Source of the DNA: Sphingobacteriia bacterium
GTDB taxonomy: Bacteria > Bacteroidota > Bacteroidia > Chitinophagales > Chitinophagaceae
Direction: 5' to 3'
Length of the DNA: 64,000 nucleotides
NCBI GenBank assembly: GCA_947452295.1
Contig: CANGCK010000005.1
Location: forward strand, 1-64,000
The stretch's first letter is position 1; each line of letters opens with the position of its first letter. Under the pieces are notes generated by a model. The model worked only from the letters and a program-made list of their open reading frames with translations. It was not told the origin of the DNA and searched no databases. Shown piece after piece: positions 17,288 to 27,020 of this stretch. A program made the translations under genes and the position numbers.

Positions 17288-18508
17288 TTGTCCGAAAAAA
17301 TACCATACAGTCAATTGCCTAACTTGATTTTAGTTGACGGCGTCCCTTCTAAAAATCTGGGAGGAATTAGTCAAACCTTGTATAATTTATTTGAAAATTA
17401 TCCAGCTGAAAAGCTATTTGCTTTATGTGATATAAATCAGTTGAATGAAATAGCTGTATCTAGCTTAAAAACAAATGTTGTATCCTCAACATATAAATCC
17501 TTACAATTCAAAAGAAAACCATTTTCATTTTTCAATGCTTATTTAAAACAAATCGATTTATTTATCAGAGAATTATTTGAAATCTTTTTTATAAATCTTG
17601 AATCATTACCAACAACAGGTGTTTTGTTTATTTGCACTTCAAACATCGAAAAGCTCCAAATTGCTAAAAAAATTGCTAACCGAAAAAAATATCAGTTGGT
17701 TACCTATTATATGGATGATTGGATGGGAGAAAATAAATTGAATTGGCTAATTGGTAATGCACAGGAATATGTAAGTTGGTCACTTAACACCGCATCAGGC
17801 AGGTTGATGATCAGTGAGTATTTAAATGAAAAGTTAATTGAGCGATATAAATTACCAAAAAAGCCAACTATTATTGTTCATAATCCGGTTGATGTTATCA
17901 ATCATTCGACAAATGAATTAACCGATAAAACAAATGCAATATTTAAAGTAGCCTATGCTGGTTCTATTTGGCCAATGCATAAAGATGCATTAACTATGGT
18001 AGCCAAAGCTATTGAGAATATATATTTAGCGGGAAATCAGAAGATTGAATTTGATATATATACAAAACCTCAAATTTGGGAAATTAATCAATCGGACTTC
18101 AATTATCTAGGCCTATCTTATAAAGGTTTTGTAGATTATGATCAATTGTTTGAGTGCTTACGTAATTATGATTTATTGATAGTAGCTTCTTCTTTTTTAA
18201 AAGAACATGAAAAATTCACAAACTCTTCTGTACAAACCAAAATTACGGATTACCTGAATTTTCAAGTTTCTATATTATCAGTTGGACCTTCTATAGGTGC
18301 TTCTAATTTGTTTATTCAAAAATGGAATTGTGGATTTGTGTGGAATGAAAATAATGAAATGACGCTAGAAAATAATATTCAATACATTATAAGTAATCCT
18401 GATTTAAGGAAGGAAAAAATTGGCAATGGCATTCGTATTTTAAATGAAAAATTTTCGAAGAAAATCGTCCAACCCGAACTTTATTCTTTTTTGCAGCAAT
18501 TCATATAA
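17288..18508 (+). CDS. Glycosyltransferase, GT-B fold
   Basis: A 406-residue protein with a GT-B layout: an N-terminal domain with LILVDGVPSKNLGGISQTLY and a C-terminal domain starting FKVAYAGSIWPMHKDALTMV. It lacks a clear E-x7-E motif, so the GT4 assignment is less firm than for its neighbours. The start is TTG at 17288; no ATG lies upstream in frame. Located within the transferase block, it probably adds a sugar to the repeat unit. Confidence 0.75.
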   Translation: MSEKIPYSQLPNLILVDGVPSKNLGGISQTLYNLFENYPAEKLFALCDINQLNEIAVSSLKTNVVSSTYKSLQFKRKPFSFFNAYLKQIDLFIRELFEIFFINLESLPTTGVLFICTSNIEKLQIAKKIANRKKYQLVTYYMDDWMGENKLNWLIGNAQEYVSWSLNTASGRLMISEYLNEKLIERYKLPKKPTIIVHNPVDVINHSTNELTDKTNAIFKVAYAGSIWPMHKDALTMVAKAIENIYLAGNQKIEFDIYTKPQIWEINQSDFNYLGLSYKGFVDYDQLFECLRNYDLLIVASSFLKEHEKFTNSSVQTKITDYLNFQVSILSVGPSIGASNLFIQKWNCGFVWNENNEMTLENNIQYIISNPDLRKEKIGNGIRILNEKFSKKIVQPELYSFLQQFI

Positions 18509-18529
18509 AATAATTGCTATTCACTGCTG

Positions 18530-19654
18530 ATGAAAAATATTTGTTTTGTTTCTTTAAATGCTAATTCGCCTTGGGGTGGTAGTGAAGACTTATGGAGTCA
18601 AGCAGCGCTTTTATTACTTTCAAAGGGGTATAATGTTTCTGTAATATTTTATGATTGGGGGAACAATAAAAGCGAGGAACTAATTAAACTGATTGCTTCA
18701 GGTATACAATTGGTTACTATTCCAAAACATCAGACAATTCGTTCTAAATTTAGAAAAAACCTGAATAGGTTTTTAGGTGATATTTTTCAAAAACAAATTA
18801 CAACTGCATACAAAAAAATTAAGCCAGATTTAGTAATACATACTAATATGGCACCTCGTGGTGCTGATATTTTAAAATGGGTAATAACCAATAAAATCCC
18901 TTACATTTTAGATATTCAGTTAGCGGACGACTATTTATGGCATTGTTATGATGAAGCAATGCTTCAATGTTACCTTAATGCCAATACTGTTTGTTTCCTT
19001 TGCGAGAAAAACAAAATCACTACCGAAAAGCAATTAGGTGTAAAACTAACGAATACAAAAAAACATTTTAATCCTATTAAAGTTAAAGGACCAGCCAATA
19101 CAATATTAGATAAAAAAATTACAACTGTAAATTTTGCTTGTGTCGGTAGAATGGGTATTGAGCATAAACGACAAGACCTTATCCTAGAAATATTAAGCCA
19201 AAATAAATGGTTAAATAGATCTTGGACACTAAATTTTTATGGAAAGGGAGAACATGAGGTTTCTTTGAGAAGACTTGTTGATATGTATGAATTAAATAGT
19301 CGGGTATCTTTTAAAGGGTATGTAAATGATATTGAAGAATTATGGAATGAGAATCATGTACTATTATTACCAAGTACCTATGAGGGCATGTCATTGTCTG
19401 TAATAGAAGCGATGAAATCAGGAAGAATTGTTGTCACTACTAATGTCGCAAGTTCTATTGAATATATACAGGACGGTATTAATGGATTTAAATCACCAGG
19501 TCCAACATTTGAGGAGTTTGATTTAGCGATGGAAAAAGCTTGGAATGAACAAGCAAATTGGCACTCAATTGCATTGTCTGCTCAAAAAACAATTAACGAT
19601 AAATTCCCCAATAATGCAGCTGAATATTTTGTTACAAATATTCTGGCTTTATAA
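18530..19654 (+). CDS. GT4 family glycosyltransferase
   Basis: A 374-residue GT-B enzyme. The glycine-rich N-terminal loop is SLNANSPWGGSEDLW, the donor domain starts FACVGRMGIEHKRQDLILEI, and the retaining-enzyme E-x7-E motif is EGMSLSVIEAM (about residues 286-296). The gene follows its neighbour by 21 bp. Donor and acceptor are unknown. Confidence 0.9.
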   Translation: MKNICFVSLNANSPWGGSEDLWSQAALLLLSKGYNVSVIFYDWGNNKSEELIKLIASGIQLVTIPKHQTIRSKFRKNLNRFLGDIFQKQITTAYKKIKPDLVIHTNMAPRGADILKWVITNKIPYILDIQLADDYLWHCYDEAMLQCYLNANTVCFLCEKNKITTEKQLGVKLTNTKKHFNPIKVKGPANTILDKKITTVNFACVGRMGIEHKRQDLILEILSQNKWLNRSWTLNFYGKGEHEVSLRRLVDMYELNSRVSFKGYVNDIEELWNENHVLLLPSTYEGMSLSVIEAMKSGRIVVTTNVASSIEYIQDGINGFKSPGPTFEEFDLAMEKAWNEQANWHSIALSAQKTINDKFPNNAAEYFVTNILAL

Positions 19655-19659
19655 TATAA

Positions 19660-20778
19660 ATGATGAATATTCAAAATAATGTATTTATTATTTGTCCGGG
19701 CTTAGGTCACGTAAATAGGGGCTATGAATCTTTTACTCAGGAATGCTTTGATACATTAAAGGATAATTCTTCTTTTAATTTATTACTTATAAAAGGGGTA
19801 GGACCAACAACCAATAAAAATAAAACAGCTTTCTGTTTACGTAGAAACAGTTTATTCACTAAATTATTAGGCAAATTAATTAATAAAGAACCTTATTTGA
19901 TTGAACAGTTTAGTTTCTTTATTACACTTATTCCCTTCTTGATTATTTATAAACCCAAAATAATTTTTTATTCAGATTTTAATTTAGGAACATTTTTGTG
20001 GCATTTAAGAAAATTCTTAAAATTCAAATACAAGTTGTTGTTTTCTAATGGTGCACCCAATGGACCTCCTTTTACTCGAACAGATCATATTCAGCAGCAC
20101 TTACCAACGCATTTAGCTAGAGCATTAAATGGTGGTACTTCGTTAGAAATGCAAACGTTAATTCCTTATGGAATTAAATTTGCTTACAGTCAATTAATTG
20201 CTCCAAAAAACGAATCAACAGCAATTAAATTAAAGTTGAATATACCATTAGAAAAAAAAATAATCCTATCTGCAGGTGCTGTTAATAAGAGCCATAAACG
20301 GATGGACTACTTAATTAATGAAGTAGCATTGTTATCGGATGAGTATTATTTAATTATTTTAGGTCAGTATACTTCAGATACTCCATTTATACAAGAAATG
20401 GCCAATAGGTTACTAGGAAACAGATGTATCATTTCTACAGTTAGTAATGTAGAAATGCCTGATTATTATAATATAGCAGATGTTTTTGTATTAGCCTCAT
20501 TGTCAGAAGGATTACCTAGGGTATTACCAGAAGCAATGAGTTTTGGTTTGCCTTGTTTTGTACATGATTATCCTGTAACAAGAGAAACACTCGAAAAATT
20601 CGGTTTTTATGTAGATGCTACAGTAGAAAGTGCTTTAGCTAATTCGATTGCAACTTATTTCAGTAATATTTTAGCTTTTGATCGTCAGCAAATGAAACAA
20701 TTTGCATATAATAAATATTCTTGGGACAATTTAAAAGAAGGTTATTCAATGATGATTAATAATTTAATGATTAATTAA
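19660..20778 (+). CDS. GT4 family glycosyltransferase
   Basis: A 372-residue GT-B enzyme. The donor domain begins ILSAGAVNKSHKRMDYLI and the E-x7-E motif is EGLPRVLPEAMSFGLP. Two adjacent ATG codons (19660, 19663) can serve as the start, 5 bp after the previous stop. The substrate is not deducible. Confidence 0.88.
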   Translation: MMNIQNNVFIICPGLGHVNRGYESFTQECFDTLKDNSSFNLLLIKGVGPTTNKNKTAFCLRRNSLFTKLLGKLINKEPYLIEQFSFFITLIPFLIIYKPKIIFYSDFNLGTFLWHLRKFLKFKYKLLFSNGAPNGPPFTRTDHIQQHLPTHLARALNGGTSLEMQTLIPYGIKFAYSQLIAPKNESTAIKLKLNIPLEKKIILSAGAVNKSHKRMDYLINEVALLSDEYYLIILGQYTSDTPFIQEMANRLLGNRCIISTVSNVEMPDYYNIADVFVLASLSEGLPRVLPEAMSFGLPCFVHDYPVTRETLEKFGFYVDATVESALANSIATYFSNILAFDRQQMKQFAYNKYSWDNLKEGYSMMINNLMIN

Positions 20779-20799
20779 TTTGAAGTATTTTATTTGTTA

Positions 20800-21981
20800 A
20801 TGAATACAGTTGTAATAGGTTATTTGTACAATAATAATGGGATGGCTACTTGGTGTATAGAGGCAGCTAAAGCTCTAGCATCAAAAGACTATAATGTTAT
20901 TTTGGTGAAACATAAAAGCATTGAATTGTTAGATCTTCAAGTTACTAATATTACAATTGTTGATTATGAATATCCTAATAATTCTAATAAATCAATTATT
21001 CAAAAAATTTTCAATAAACTAAAAAACAATTTTTATTTAATACCATTTTATCATCCAACTGACTCATTTTTACAAAACCTAACAATTCAGTTGAGTTCAA
21101 TGGGTATTAATTCAGTAGATGCATTTTTGTTAAATCAGAGTAATTTGTTCAATAAATTTATTTCAGTAAAGCAGTATATTGTTGCTTGGGCAAACCCACC
21201 TTATTTAATTAATTACTTAAAAAATGCAATAACAACTTCAATAAGTTTCAATCAAAAAGTAAACGCATTATTGCAAGCTATATATTGGTATAAATCCGAT
21301 ATATTTTCTTATCAAAATGCTTCAGGTGTATTTGCAGTATCTGAAAAATTAACTCAAAATATTCAACAGTTAACTACCAATAGTATTTATACTGTATATC
21401 CAGGGGTTTTTAATAGTTTCAATATAAACCCTATAACGCCAATGAATAATAAAGTTAAAATTGTTATGATGGCATTACACGTTGAAGAGAAAAGAAAACG
21501 TTTGGTGTGGGTAATTGAACAAATAAAAAAAATTAAAACTTGTTATAGTTTAATTGAAATAACATTAATTGGAGAATATACGAACTTGTATAAGTCAACA
21601 CTCGAACAATTAAATATGCCAATTAAATTTTTAGGCAAATTAGACAGAAAAGATGCTTTAAATGAGCTGGCTAAAAATGATTTAATGATATTTGCTTCTT
21701 CAGTAGACGATTGGGGCTATGTACAAATCGAAGCCATGAGTAGAGGATTAGCGGTTTTAGCACCCAATAGCAGCCCTTTCGATGAAATAGTGGGAGACAA
21801 TGATTATCTTTTTAGTGTAACTAATGATATTGATTTCATTAATAAATTTAACCACATCATTTTAAATCCTTCAAAACTCCAAAACGACAAGAAAGTATTC
21901 TTTGACAGGTATCAATATAAATTTTCTGGTGATATTTTTGGAACTCAATTATCTTCCATAATTAATCATCAATCAAACTAG
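20800..21981 (+). CDS. GT4-like glycosyltransferase
   Basis: A protein of 393 residues from the ATG at 20800; an in-frame TTG at 20794 would add two residues. It opens MNTVVIGYLYNNNGMATWCI, a GT-B entry strand and loop. The donor domain has IVMMALHVEEKRKRLVWVI, and the catalytic region DDWGYVQIEAMSRGL is an E-x7-E-like motif with Asp for the first Glu. It lies in the same transcription unit as the flanking transferases. Confidence 0.85.
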   Translation: MNTVVIGYLYNNNGMATWCIEAAKALASKDYNVILVKHKSIELLDLQVTNITIVDYEYPNNSNKSIIQKIFNKLKNNFYLIPFYHPTDSFLQNLTIQLSSMGINSVDAFLLNQSNLFNKFISVKQYIVAWANPPYLINYLKNAITTSISFNQKVNALLQAIYWYKSDIFSYQNASGVFAVSEKLTQNIQQLTTNSIYTVYPGVFNSFNINPITPMNNKVKIVMMALHVEEKRKRLVWVIEQIKKIKTCYSLIEITLIGEYTNLYKSTLEQLNMPIKFLGKLDRKDALNELAKNDLMIFASSVDDWGYVQIEAMSRGLAVLAPNSSPFDEIVGDNDYLFSVTNDIDFINKFNHIILNPSKLQNDKKVFFDRYQYKFSGDIFGTQLSSIINHQSN

Positions 21982-21999
21982 AGCAAGAAAGTATACTAT

Positions 22000-22842
22000 A
22001 TGTTTTTATCAGTTATAATACCAACTTGCAATAGGCCTGAAATGTTAAATAAGTGTTTGAACTTATTGCATCATACTATTCAACAATTTCCGGAAGTAGA
22101 TTATGAAGTAATTGTATCAGATGATAGCGCCGATTCCGAAACCGAGCAATTAGTCAAAAACACTTACTCTTGGATTCATTGGTATAAAGGCCCAATGAGA
22201 GGCCCTGCTGCAAATCGAAATAATGGAGCGCATCATGCAAAAAGTAATTGGTTTGTGTTTCTTGATGATGATGTATTGCCAGATAGCAATTTATTAGTTG
22301 AATACACGAAGGCTATAAACAAGTATACTGAAGTAGAAGCATTTGAGGGATCTATCTATCCGGATAATTGGCAATTGATTAATAACGACATGGCAGAATG
22401 TCCTGTAAATATTGATGGTGCTTGTTTTTGGAGTGCTAATATTTGTATAAAAAAAACATTATTTACACGAATTGGTGGATTTGATGAAGATTATTTAGAA
22501 GCAGCTCAAGAAGACCAGCAAATGAAAATTAACATTGAAAAAAATACAGTTGCTCCTATTATGTTTTTGCCTGAATGTAAAGTTATTCACCCGGTTAGGT
22601 TTTTCACTGTAATACAACGAATTAAAAAAATTAAAAATGCTTCCAAAAATTATTCAATTTTTGTAAAGAAAAATATCAATAGTTCTCTTAAGCTATTTTT
22701 TATAAGTCAATGGAAGTTTCATTTTATTGTTTTTATAAAACACATATTGTCTGGAAGAATTAAAAGTAGTATAGTATCATTAGCCTGGATTTTATATGGA
22801 GTGCCATTAAATGTATATTACGTATCAAAAGGAAAAATCTAA
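22000..22842 (+). CDS. GT2 family glycosyltransferase
   Basis: A 280-residue GT-A enzyme starting MFLSVIIPTCNRPEMLNKCL, with VIVSDDSAD and the metal-binding FLDDDVLPD (about residues 87-95). GGFDEDYLEAAQEDQQM matches the acceptor-side ED motif of rhamnosyl/galactosyl-type family-2 enzymes. It ends directly at the next gene's ATG, so translation is coupled. Confidence 0.9.
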   Translation: MFLSVIIPTCNRPEMLNKCLNLLHHTIQQFPEVDYEVIVSDDSADSETEQLVKNTYSWIHWYKGPMRGPAANRNNGAHHAKSNWFVFLDDDVLPDSNLLVEYTKAINKYTEVEAFEGSIYPDNWQLINNDMAECPVNIDGACFWSANICIKKTLFTRIGGFDEDYLEAAQEDQQMKINIEKNTVAPIMFLPECKVIHPVRFFTVIQRIKKIKNASKNYSIFVKKNINSSLKLFFISQWKFHFIVFIKHILSGRIKSSIVSLAWILYGVPLNVYYVSKGKI

Positions 22843-23868
22843 ATGAAAGTTCTTTTTATTCACGATAATATTCCTGATTATTTATGCGCCGGTTTATTTC
22901 ATGGCCTAAGAACTATATTAGGTAGGGATTGCCTGGATCTTCCAAGATTTGATTGTATGTATAAATCAATGACATTAGGCACGAAAAATAAAATCAGAGG
23001 AAACGCTTTCTCTTTATATGGTTTATTAGATGAGATGCCTGAGTTGATGGAAGACCGTTTTTTTATATGGCATAAAAATATTAAAGAATTCGATTATTAT
23101 ATAATAGCTGACATTTGGAATTGTTGGCCAACCTACATGCGGCTCTCAAAAATAATACCTCCTGAAAAAATAATTATAATTGACCCAAGTGATAGTTTAA
23201 GAGTATTTCCTTTCAATAATTTTAAATCAGATATTAAAATTAATTTATTGAATTTAATAAATGGCATTTCATCAAAAACTAAATATTTTAAAAGAGAAAT
23301 ATCAATTAGCAATCAAGATAAATTCGGATTGCCTTTATTTGTCTCGAATATCTTATCTCACATTTTTAATAAAAATAAATTATTTCCGATAAGTTTTTCT
23401 ATTCCTGATGAAAAAATTAGGTTATCTAATATTTCTGAAAAAGTTAAATTATTTACTAATATTATAGTTGACGAAGAGCTCAAAAATATCAATCAATCTT
23501 CTGTATACTTGCAATTGAATACATCCAATTATTATTATACCGAAGAAGATGAATATTATAAAGATATTCAAATTAGTAAATTTGGAGTTACTACAAAAAG
23601 AGCCGGTTGGGATTGTTTAAGACATTACGAATATGCTGCAAATGGTGCAGTTTTGTGTTTTAAAGATTTGAATAAAAAATACTTCGAATGTGCTCCTTTT
23701 GGTTTAAATGATACAAACTGTATTATTTATAATAATAAAGAACATTTGATTTCACAAATTGATTGTTTAAGTGATGACCAATATCAAGTATTATTAACTA
23801 ATACATTTAATTGGGTTAAATCCAAGTCAACTGTTGCAGTCGCAAATCAATTTATGGCTGATTTGTAA
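22843..23868 (+). CDS. Possible CgeB-like glycosyltransferase
   Basis: A 341-residue protein with no close family that I recognise. The N-terminus MKVLFIHDNIPDYLCAGLFH looks like a GT-B first strand. The C-terminal TKRAGWDCLRHYEYAANGAV resembles the conserved core of CgeB/YkvP-type glycosyltransferases (the R-x-x-E-x-x-A-x-G region). The usual E-x7-E motif is not seen. Its place in a run of glycosyltransferases makes that role likely. The start directly follows the previous stop codon. Confidence 0.55.
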   Translation: MKVLFIHDNIPDYLCAGLFHGLRTILGRDCLDLPRFDCMYKSMTLGTKNKIRGNAFSLYGLLDEMPELMEDRFFIWHKNIKEFDYYIIADIWNCWPTYMRLSKIIPPEKIIIIDPSDSLRVFPFNNFKSDIKINLLNLINGISSKTKYFKREISISNQDKFGLPLFVSNILSHIFNKNKLFPISFSIPDEKIRLSNISEKVKLFTNIIVDEELKNINQSSVYLQLNTSNYYYTEEDEYYKDIQISKFGVTTKRAGWDCLRHYEYAANGAVLCFKDLNKKYFECAPFGLNDTNCIIYNNKEHLISQIDCLSDDQYQVLLTNTFNWVKSKSTVAVANQFMADL

Positions 23869-23917
23869 AAAATTTTTTAATTCGAAATAATTATTGACCA
23901 TACTTAATTAATAAAAA

Positions 23918-24898
23918 TTGAATTCTATAATTTGTAAAATTTGTAATACCCCTTTAACAAAACAATTTTTTGTTAAAGAAATGATGTTAGGATATCGTGA
24001 TGAATTTAGATATATGGAGTGTAGCAATTGCGGTTGTCTTCAATTAATAGACATACCCAATAATCTTGCAATGTATTATCCATCAAATTATTATAGCTTA
24101 GATGATTCTCCAGCAATTCATTTTCAGGGGAAAATCAAATCCTATTTAAAATCAAAACGAGATTATTTTTTAATTACAGGTGCTGGATTGTTAGGAAGAA
24201 TTATTCAACTATTATATCCAAATAAAAGCATTGAAATGCCTAATTTCAGAAAGGTTGCTTTTAAGATAAATGATAAAATTCTTGATGTAGGGAGTGGTGC
24301 TGGAATTATACCATATGTTTTTTTTAATGCGGGTTTTAAAAAAATTGAAGGGATTGATCCATTTTTAAAAGAAGATATAAGTTATGCGAATGGATTGAAA
24401 ATAAGTAAAGGAGATTTTCATAGTTTAACAACAAAGGGGTGGGATAAAATTATGTACAACCATTCCTTCGAACATTTGACTGATCCACAAGTACATCTTC
24501 AAAAAGCGTTTGATTTATTAAACGAAGATGGTAAATGCATTATTAGAATTCCAACAGTTTCCTCTTACGCTTGGAAAAAGTATGGAACAAATTGGGTTCA
24601 ATTAGATGCTCCCAGACATATATTCCTACATTCAATAAAAAGTTTAACCATTTTAGCAGAAAATAATGGCTTTGAAGTTGCTTCCGTTAGTTACGAATCA
24701 ACCGCTTTTCAATTTTTAGGTAGCGAGCAATATATGAATAATATTTCATTGAAGGGAGATAATAACTCATACTTTACGGGCAATCAATCTTTGTTCACTT
24801 CAGTCGAAATAAAAAATTTCGAGTCCTTAGCAATCAAAGTAAACAAAGAACAACAGGGTGATTCGATTGCTGTAGTATTAACTAAAAAAAATAGCTAA
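23918..24898 (+). CDS. SAM-dependent methyltransferase with N-terminal zinc-ribbon-like motif
   Basis: A 326-residue protein. Four cysteines (C6, C9, C35, C38) form a zinc-ribbon-like pair at the N-terminus. The SAM-binding motif ILDVGSGAG is at about residue 121, followed by GIDPF and a Methyltransf_23-type core (IMYNHSFEHLTDP). This layout is common in polysaccharide loci and resembles C- or O-methyltransferases acting on sugars. The start is TTG at 23918. It may methylate a sugar or cap the chain end recognised by Wzt-C (inference). Confidence 0.85.
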   Translation: MNSIICKICNTPLTKQFFVKEMMLGYRDEFRYMECSNCGCLQLIDIPNNLAMYYPSNYYSLDDSPAIHFQGKIKSYLKSKRDYFLITGAGLLGRIIQLLYPNKSIEMPNFRKVAFKINDKILDVGSGAGIIPYVFFNAGFKKIEGIDPFLKEDISYANGLKISKGDFHSLTTKGWDKIMYNHSFEHLTDPQVHLQKAFDLLNEDGKCIIRIPTVSSYAWKKYGTNWVQLDAPRHIFLHSIKSLTILAENNGFEVASVSYESTAFQFLGSEQYMNNISLKGDNNSYFTGNQSLFTSVEIKNFESLAIKVNKEQQGDSIAVVLTKKNS

Positions 24899-25863
24899 TT
24901 ATATACCCTCTTGTTACTATAATTATTCCAACATATAACTATGCTCATTTTATAGTTAGAGCTATAGAAAGTGTATTGCAACAAGACTACCCTCAAGATT
25001 GTATTGAAATTATTGTTATAGATGATGGTTCTACTGATAATACTAAAACTTTACTTTTAAATTATATCAATAATAATTCAATTAAATACATATATCAAGA
25101 CAATGAAGGAAAAGCCAAAGCAACACAAGTAGCAATAAATTATTCTGCTGGTGAGTATATATTTAATTTAGATGCAGATGATTATTATTTAAGTAATAAA
25201 ATAAGTACTTCTGTTTCTATTTTCAAACAATCACCATCAATAGTTCATGTTTCTTCACCAGCTTTAATTTGTTTTGAAGATACTAAAAAAACAACCACAG
25301 AAAATCTGCCATTGAACATTCTAAATAAAGAAACAAATGGCAATAAATTATTGCATTATTTTTATACTAACAATATTTTATATGGTGGCGGTTCAACATT
25401 TTCGGCTAAAGCAAGTGTACTTAAAAAAATATCAATACCCACAGGTGTTGATATGTATATCGATGAGTTTTTGTTGTTAGCTACTTTGCCTTTTGGCAAT
25501 AGTTATTTTGTAGAAAAGCCACTTTCTTCATGGTGTGTTCATGGAAATAATTATTCTTCAGCTGTGTCAATTGATAAAATTAGTATTAAAAATAATCGAT
25601 TACTTAATTCTTCAATTGCTGTGTTAAGTTATTTGTATACTCATTCTAATGACACTTTTTTAATTAAAATGTATTGTCTTCAACACGCCAATCGAAAAAT
25701 TCACTTTAAAGAATTAATCAAGAATAAAGATATTTCAGATATTTTATCTTTTTCACATACAATATTTGTAAAACATTTTTATTCTCCACTCATCTTATTT
25801 CGTTACAAAGCATTTAATAGATTAATACCGCAAGTTGTATTGTCATTTTTAAAGAAAAATTAA
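24898..25863 (+). CDS. GT2 family glycosyltransferase with non-canonical start
   Basis: A family-2 enzyme with VTIIIPTYNYAHFIVRAIES, VIDDGSTDNT and metal-binding NLDADDYY. The first in-frame ATG/GTG/TTG is TTG at 24976, which would delete the essential first beta strand and nucleotide-binding loop. The frame is open only back to the stop of the methyltransferase gene. The candidate starts that keep the fold are ATT at 24898 (in the junction TAATT, one base overlap) or ATA at 24901. A former TAATG junction that lost its ATG, or a base error, would explain this. The exact start is uncertain; the family is certain. Confidence 0.8.
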   Translation: MIYPLVTIIIPTYNYAHFIVRAIESVLQQDYPQDCIEIIVIDDGSTDNTKTLLLNYINNNSIKYIYQDNEGKAKATQVAINYSAGEYIFNLDADDYYLSNKISTSVSIFKQSPSIVHVSSPALICFEDTKKTTTENLPLNILNKETNGNKLLHYFYTNNILYGGGSTFSAKASVLKKISIPTGVDMYIDEFLLLATLPFGNSYFVEKPLSSWCVHGNNYSSAVSIDKISIKNNRLLNSSIAVLSYLYTHSNDTFLIKMYCLQHANRKIHFKELIKNKDISDILSFSHTIFVKHFYSPLILFRYKAFNRLIPQVVLSFLKKN

Positions 25864-25871
25864 TATTCTAA

Positions 25872-27008
25872 TTGAATTCATCTAATCGTATATTATTAAT
25901 TTCTCCAAATTTAGAACCACATAAATGTGGGGTTAGTGATTATACTAATTTATTAAACAAGTATCTGCAACAATCTAATTGTAAAACTTTTACATTAGCA
26001 GTAAATGATAATTTTTGTAAAGAAATAATACACGAATCAAATCTTGTCAGAATTAATAAAAATCAAAAAATATCTACCAAAAAAAACATTATTGAGCAAG
26101 TTAATAATAAATTTCAACCGAATCTAATCATATTAAATTATGTTTCTTATGGTTTTCATAAATATGGAGTGCCATTTTATTTAATAAAACTTTTAAAAGA
26201 TCAATTTAAAGCAATTCCTTTTATTGTGATTTTTCACGAATTATGGCCTGGAAATCTTCCGATTGATACTTTTAAAAATAAACTAATTGGTCAACTACAT
26301 CAATTGTTCACTAAGTATTTAATTAAAAAAATTCAACCTAAAAATATCATCGTAAATTCAGAAATTTGGCAGCGATTATTAACTCAAAAAAACATCAATT
26401 CTACTGTAATACCTGTATTTTCTAATATAGAACTAGCTCCATTAGATTTAAATGTAGATCAATTTGTTGCCAGTTTAAATATTTCAAAAGATTCAACAGA
26501 AATAATTAATGTAGCGGTTTTTGGAAGTTCGGGATTTGTATATGATTCAGTTGAAGTTATTAACTATTTCCAAAAACAATCTGAACTATTCAAAAAATCA
26601 TTTTATTTTATTTGTATTGGAAAATTTCAATCCGTTTTTACAATTTTTCAGAAACTTCATGAAATTAATCCGAACAAATTTAGTTGTCAATTTACTGGAG
26701 TTTTATCTGAAGCACATGTCTCATACTTGTTTCAATCAGTACATCTAGGACTAACAACTTATATGCCCCAATTTTGGGGTAAAAGTGGTGGCATTGCGGC
26801 AATGATGGCGCATGGATTGAATATACTTTCTGTTTCTAACACAATTTTAAATAAAACATTAATAGCAAACATACAATTGCCCAATAATATATTTAGTTTT
26901 CCTGCTTGCATACTCAATTGTATTAATGATGAACATAAAATAATTGATGAGTATAACAAAAAGCTATTTAATATTTTTTTTACATCAATCCATTCTTCAC
27001 TCCATTAA
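25872..27008 (+). CDS. GT-B fold glycosyltransferase
   Basis: A 378-residue protein. The N-terminus ILLISPNLEPHKCGVSDYTN is typical of GT4 enzymes related to mannosyltransferases, with the GVSDY loop. The C-terminal region has VAVFGSSGFVYDSVEVINYF and TYMPQFWGKSGGIAAMMAHG, a degenerate E-x7-E region without the glutamates. The start is TTG at 25872. Catalytic type and substrate are uncertain. Confidence 0.7.
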   Translation: MNSSNRILLISPNLEPHKCGVSDYTNLLNKYLQQSNCKTFTLAVNDNFCKEIIHESNLVRINKNQKISTKKNIIEQVNNKFQPNLIILNYVSYGFHKYGVPFYLIKLLKDQFKAIPFIVIFHELWPGNLPIDTFKNKLIGQLHQLFTKYLIKKIQPKNIIVNSEIWQRLLTQKNINSTVIPVFSNIELAPLDLNVDQFVASLNISKDSTEIINVAVFGSSGFVYDSVEVINYFQKQSELFKKSFYFICIGKFQSVFTIFQKLHEINPNKFSCQFTGVLSEAHVSYLFQSVHLGLTTYMPQFWGKSGGIAAMMAHGLNILSVSNTILNKTLIANIQLPNNIFSFPACILNCINDEHKIIDEYNKKLFNIFFTSIHSSLH

Positions 27009-27020
27009 ATTGTTTTTAAA

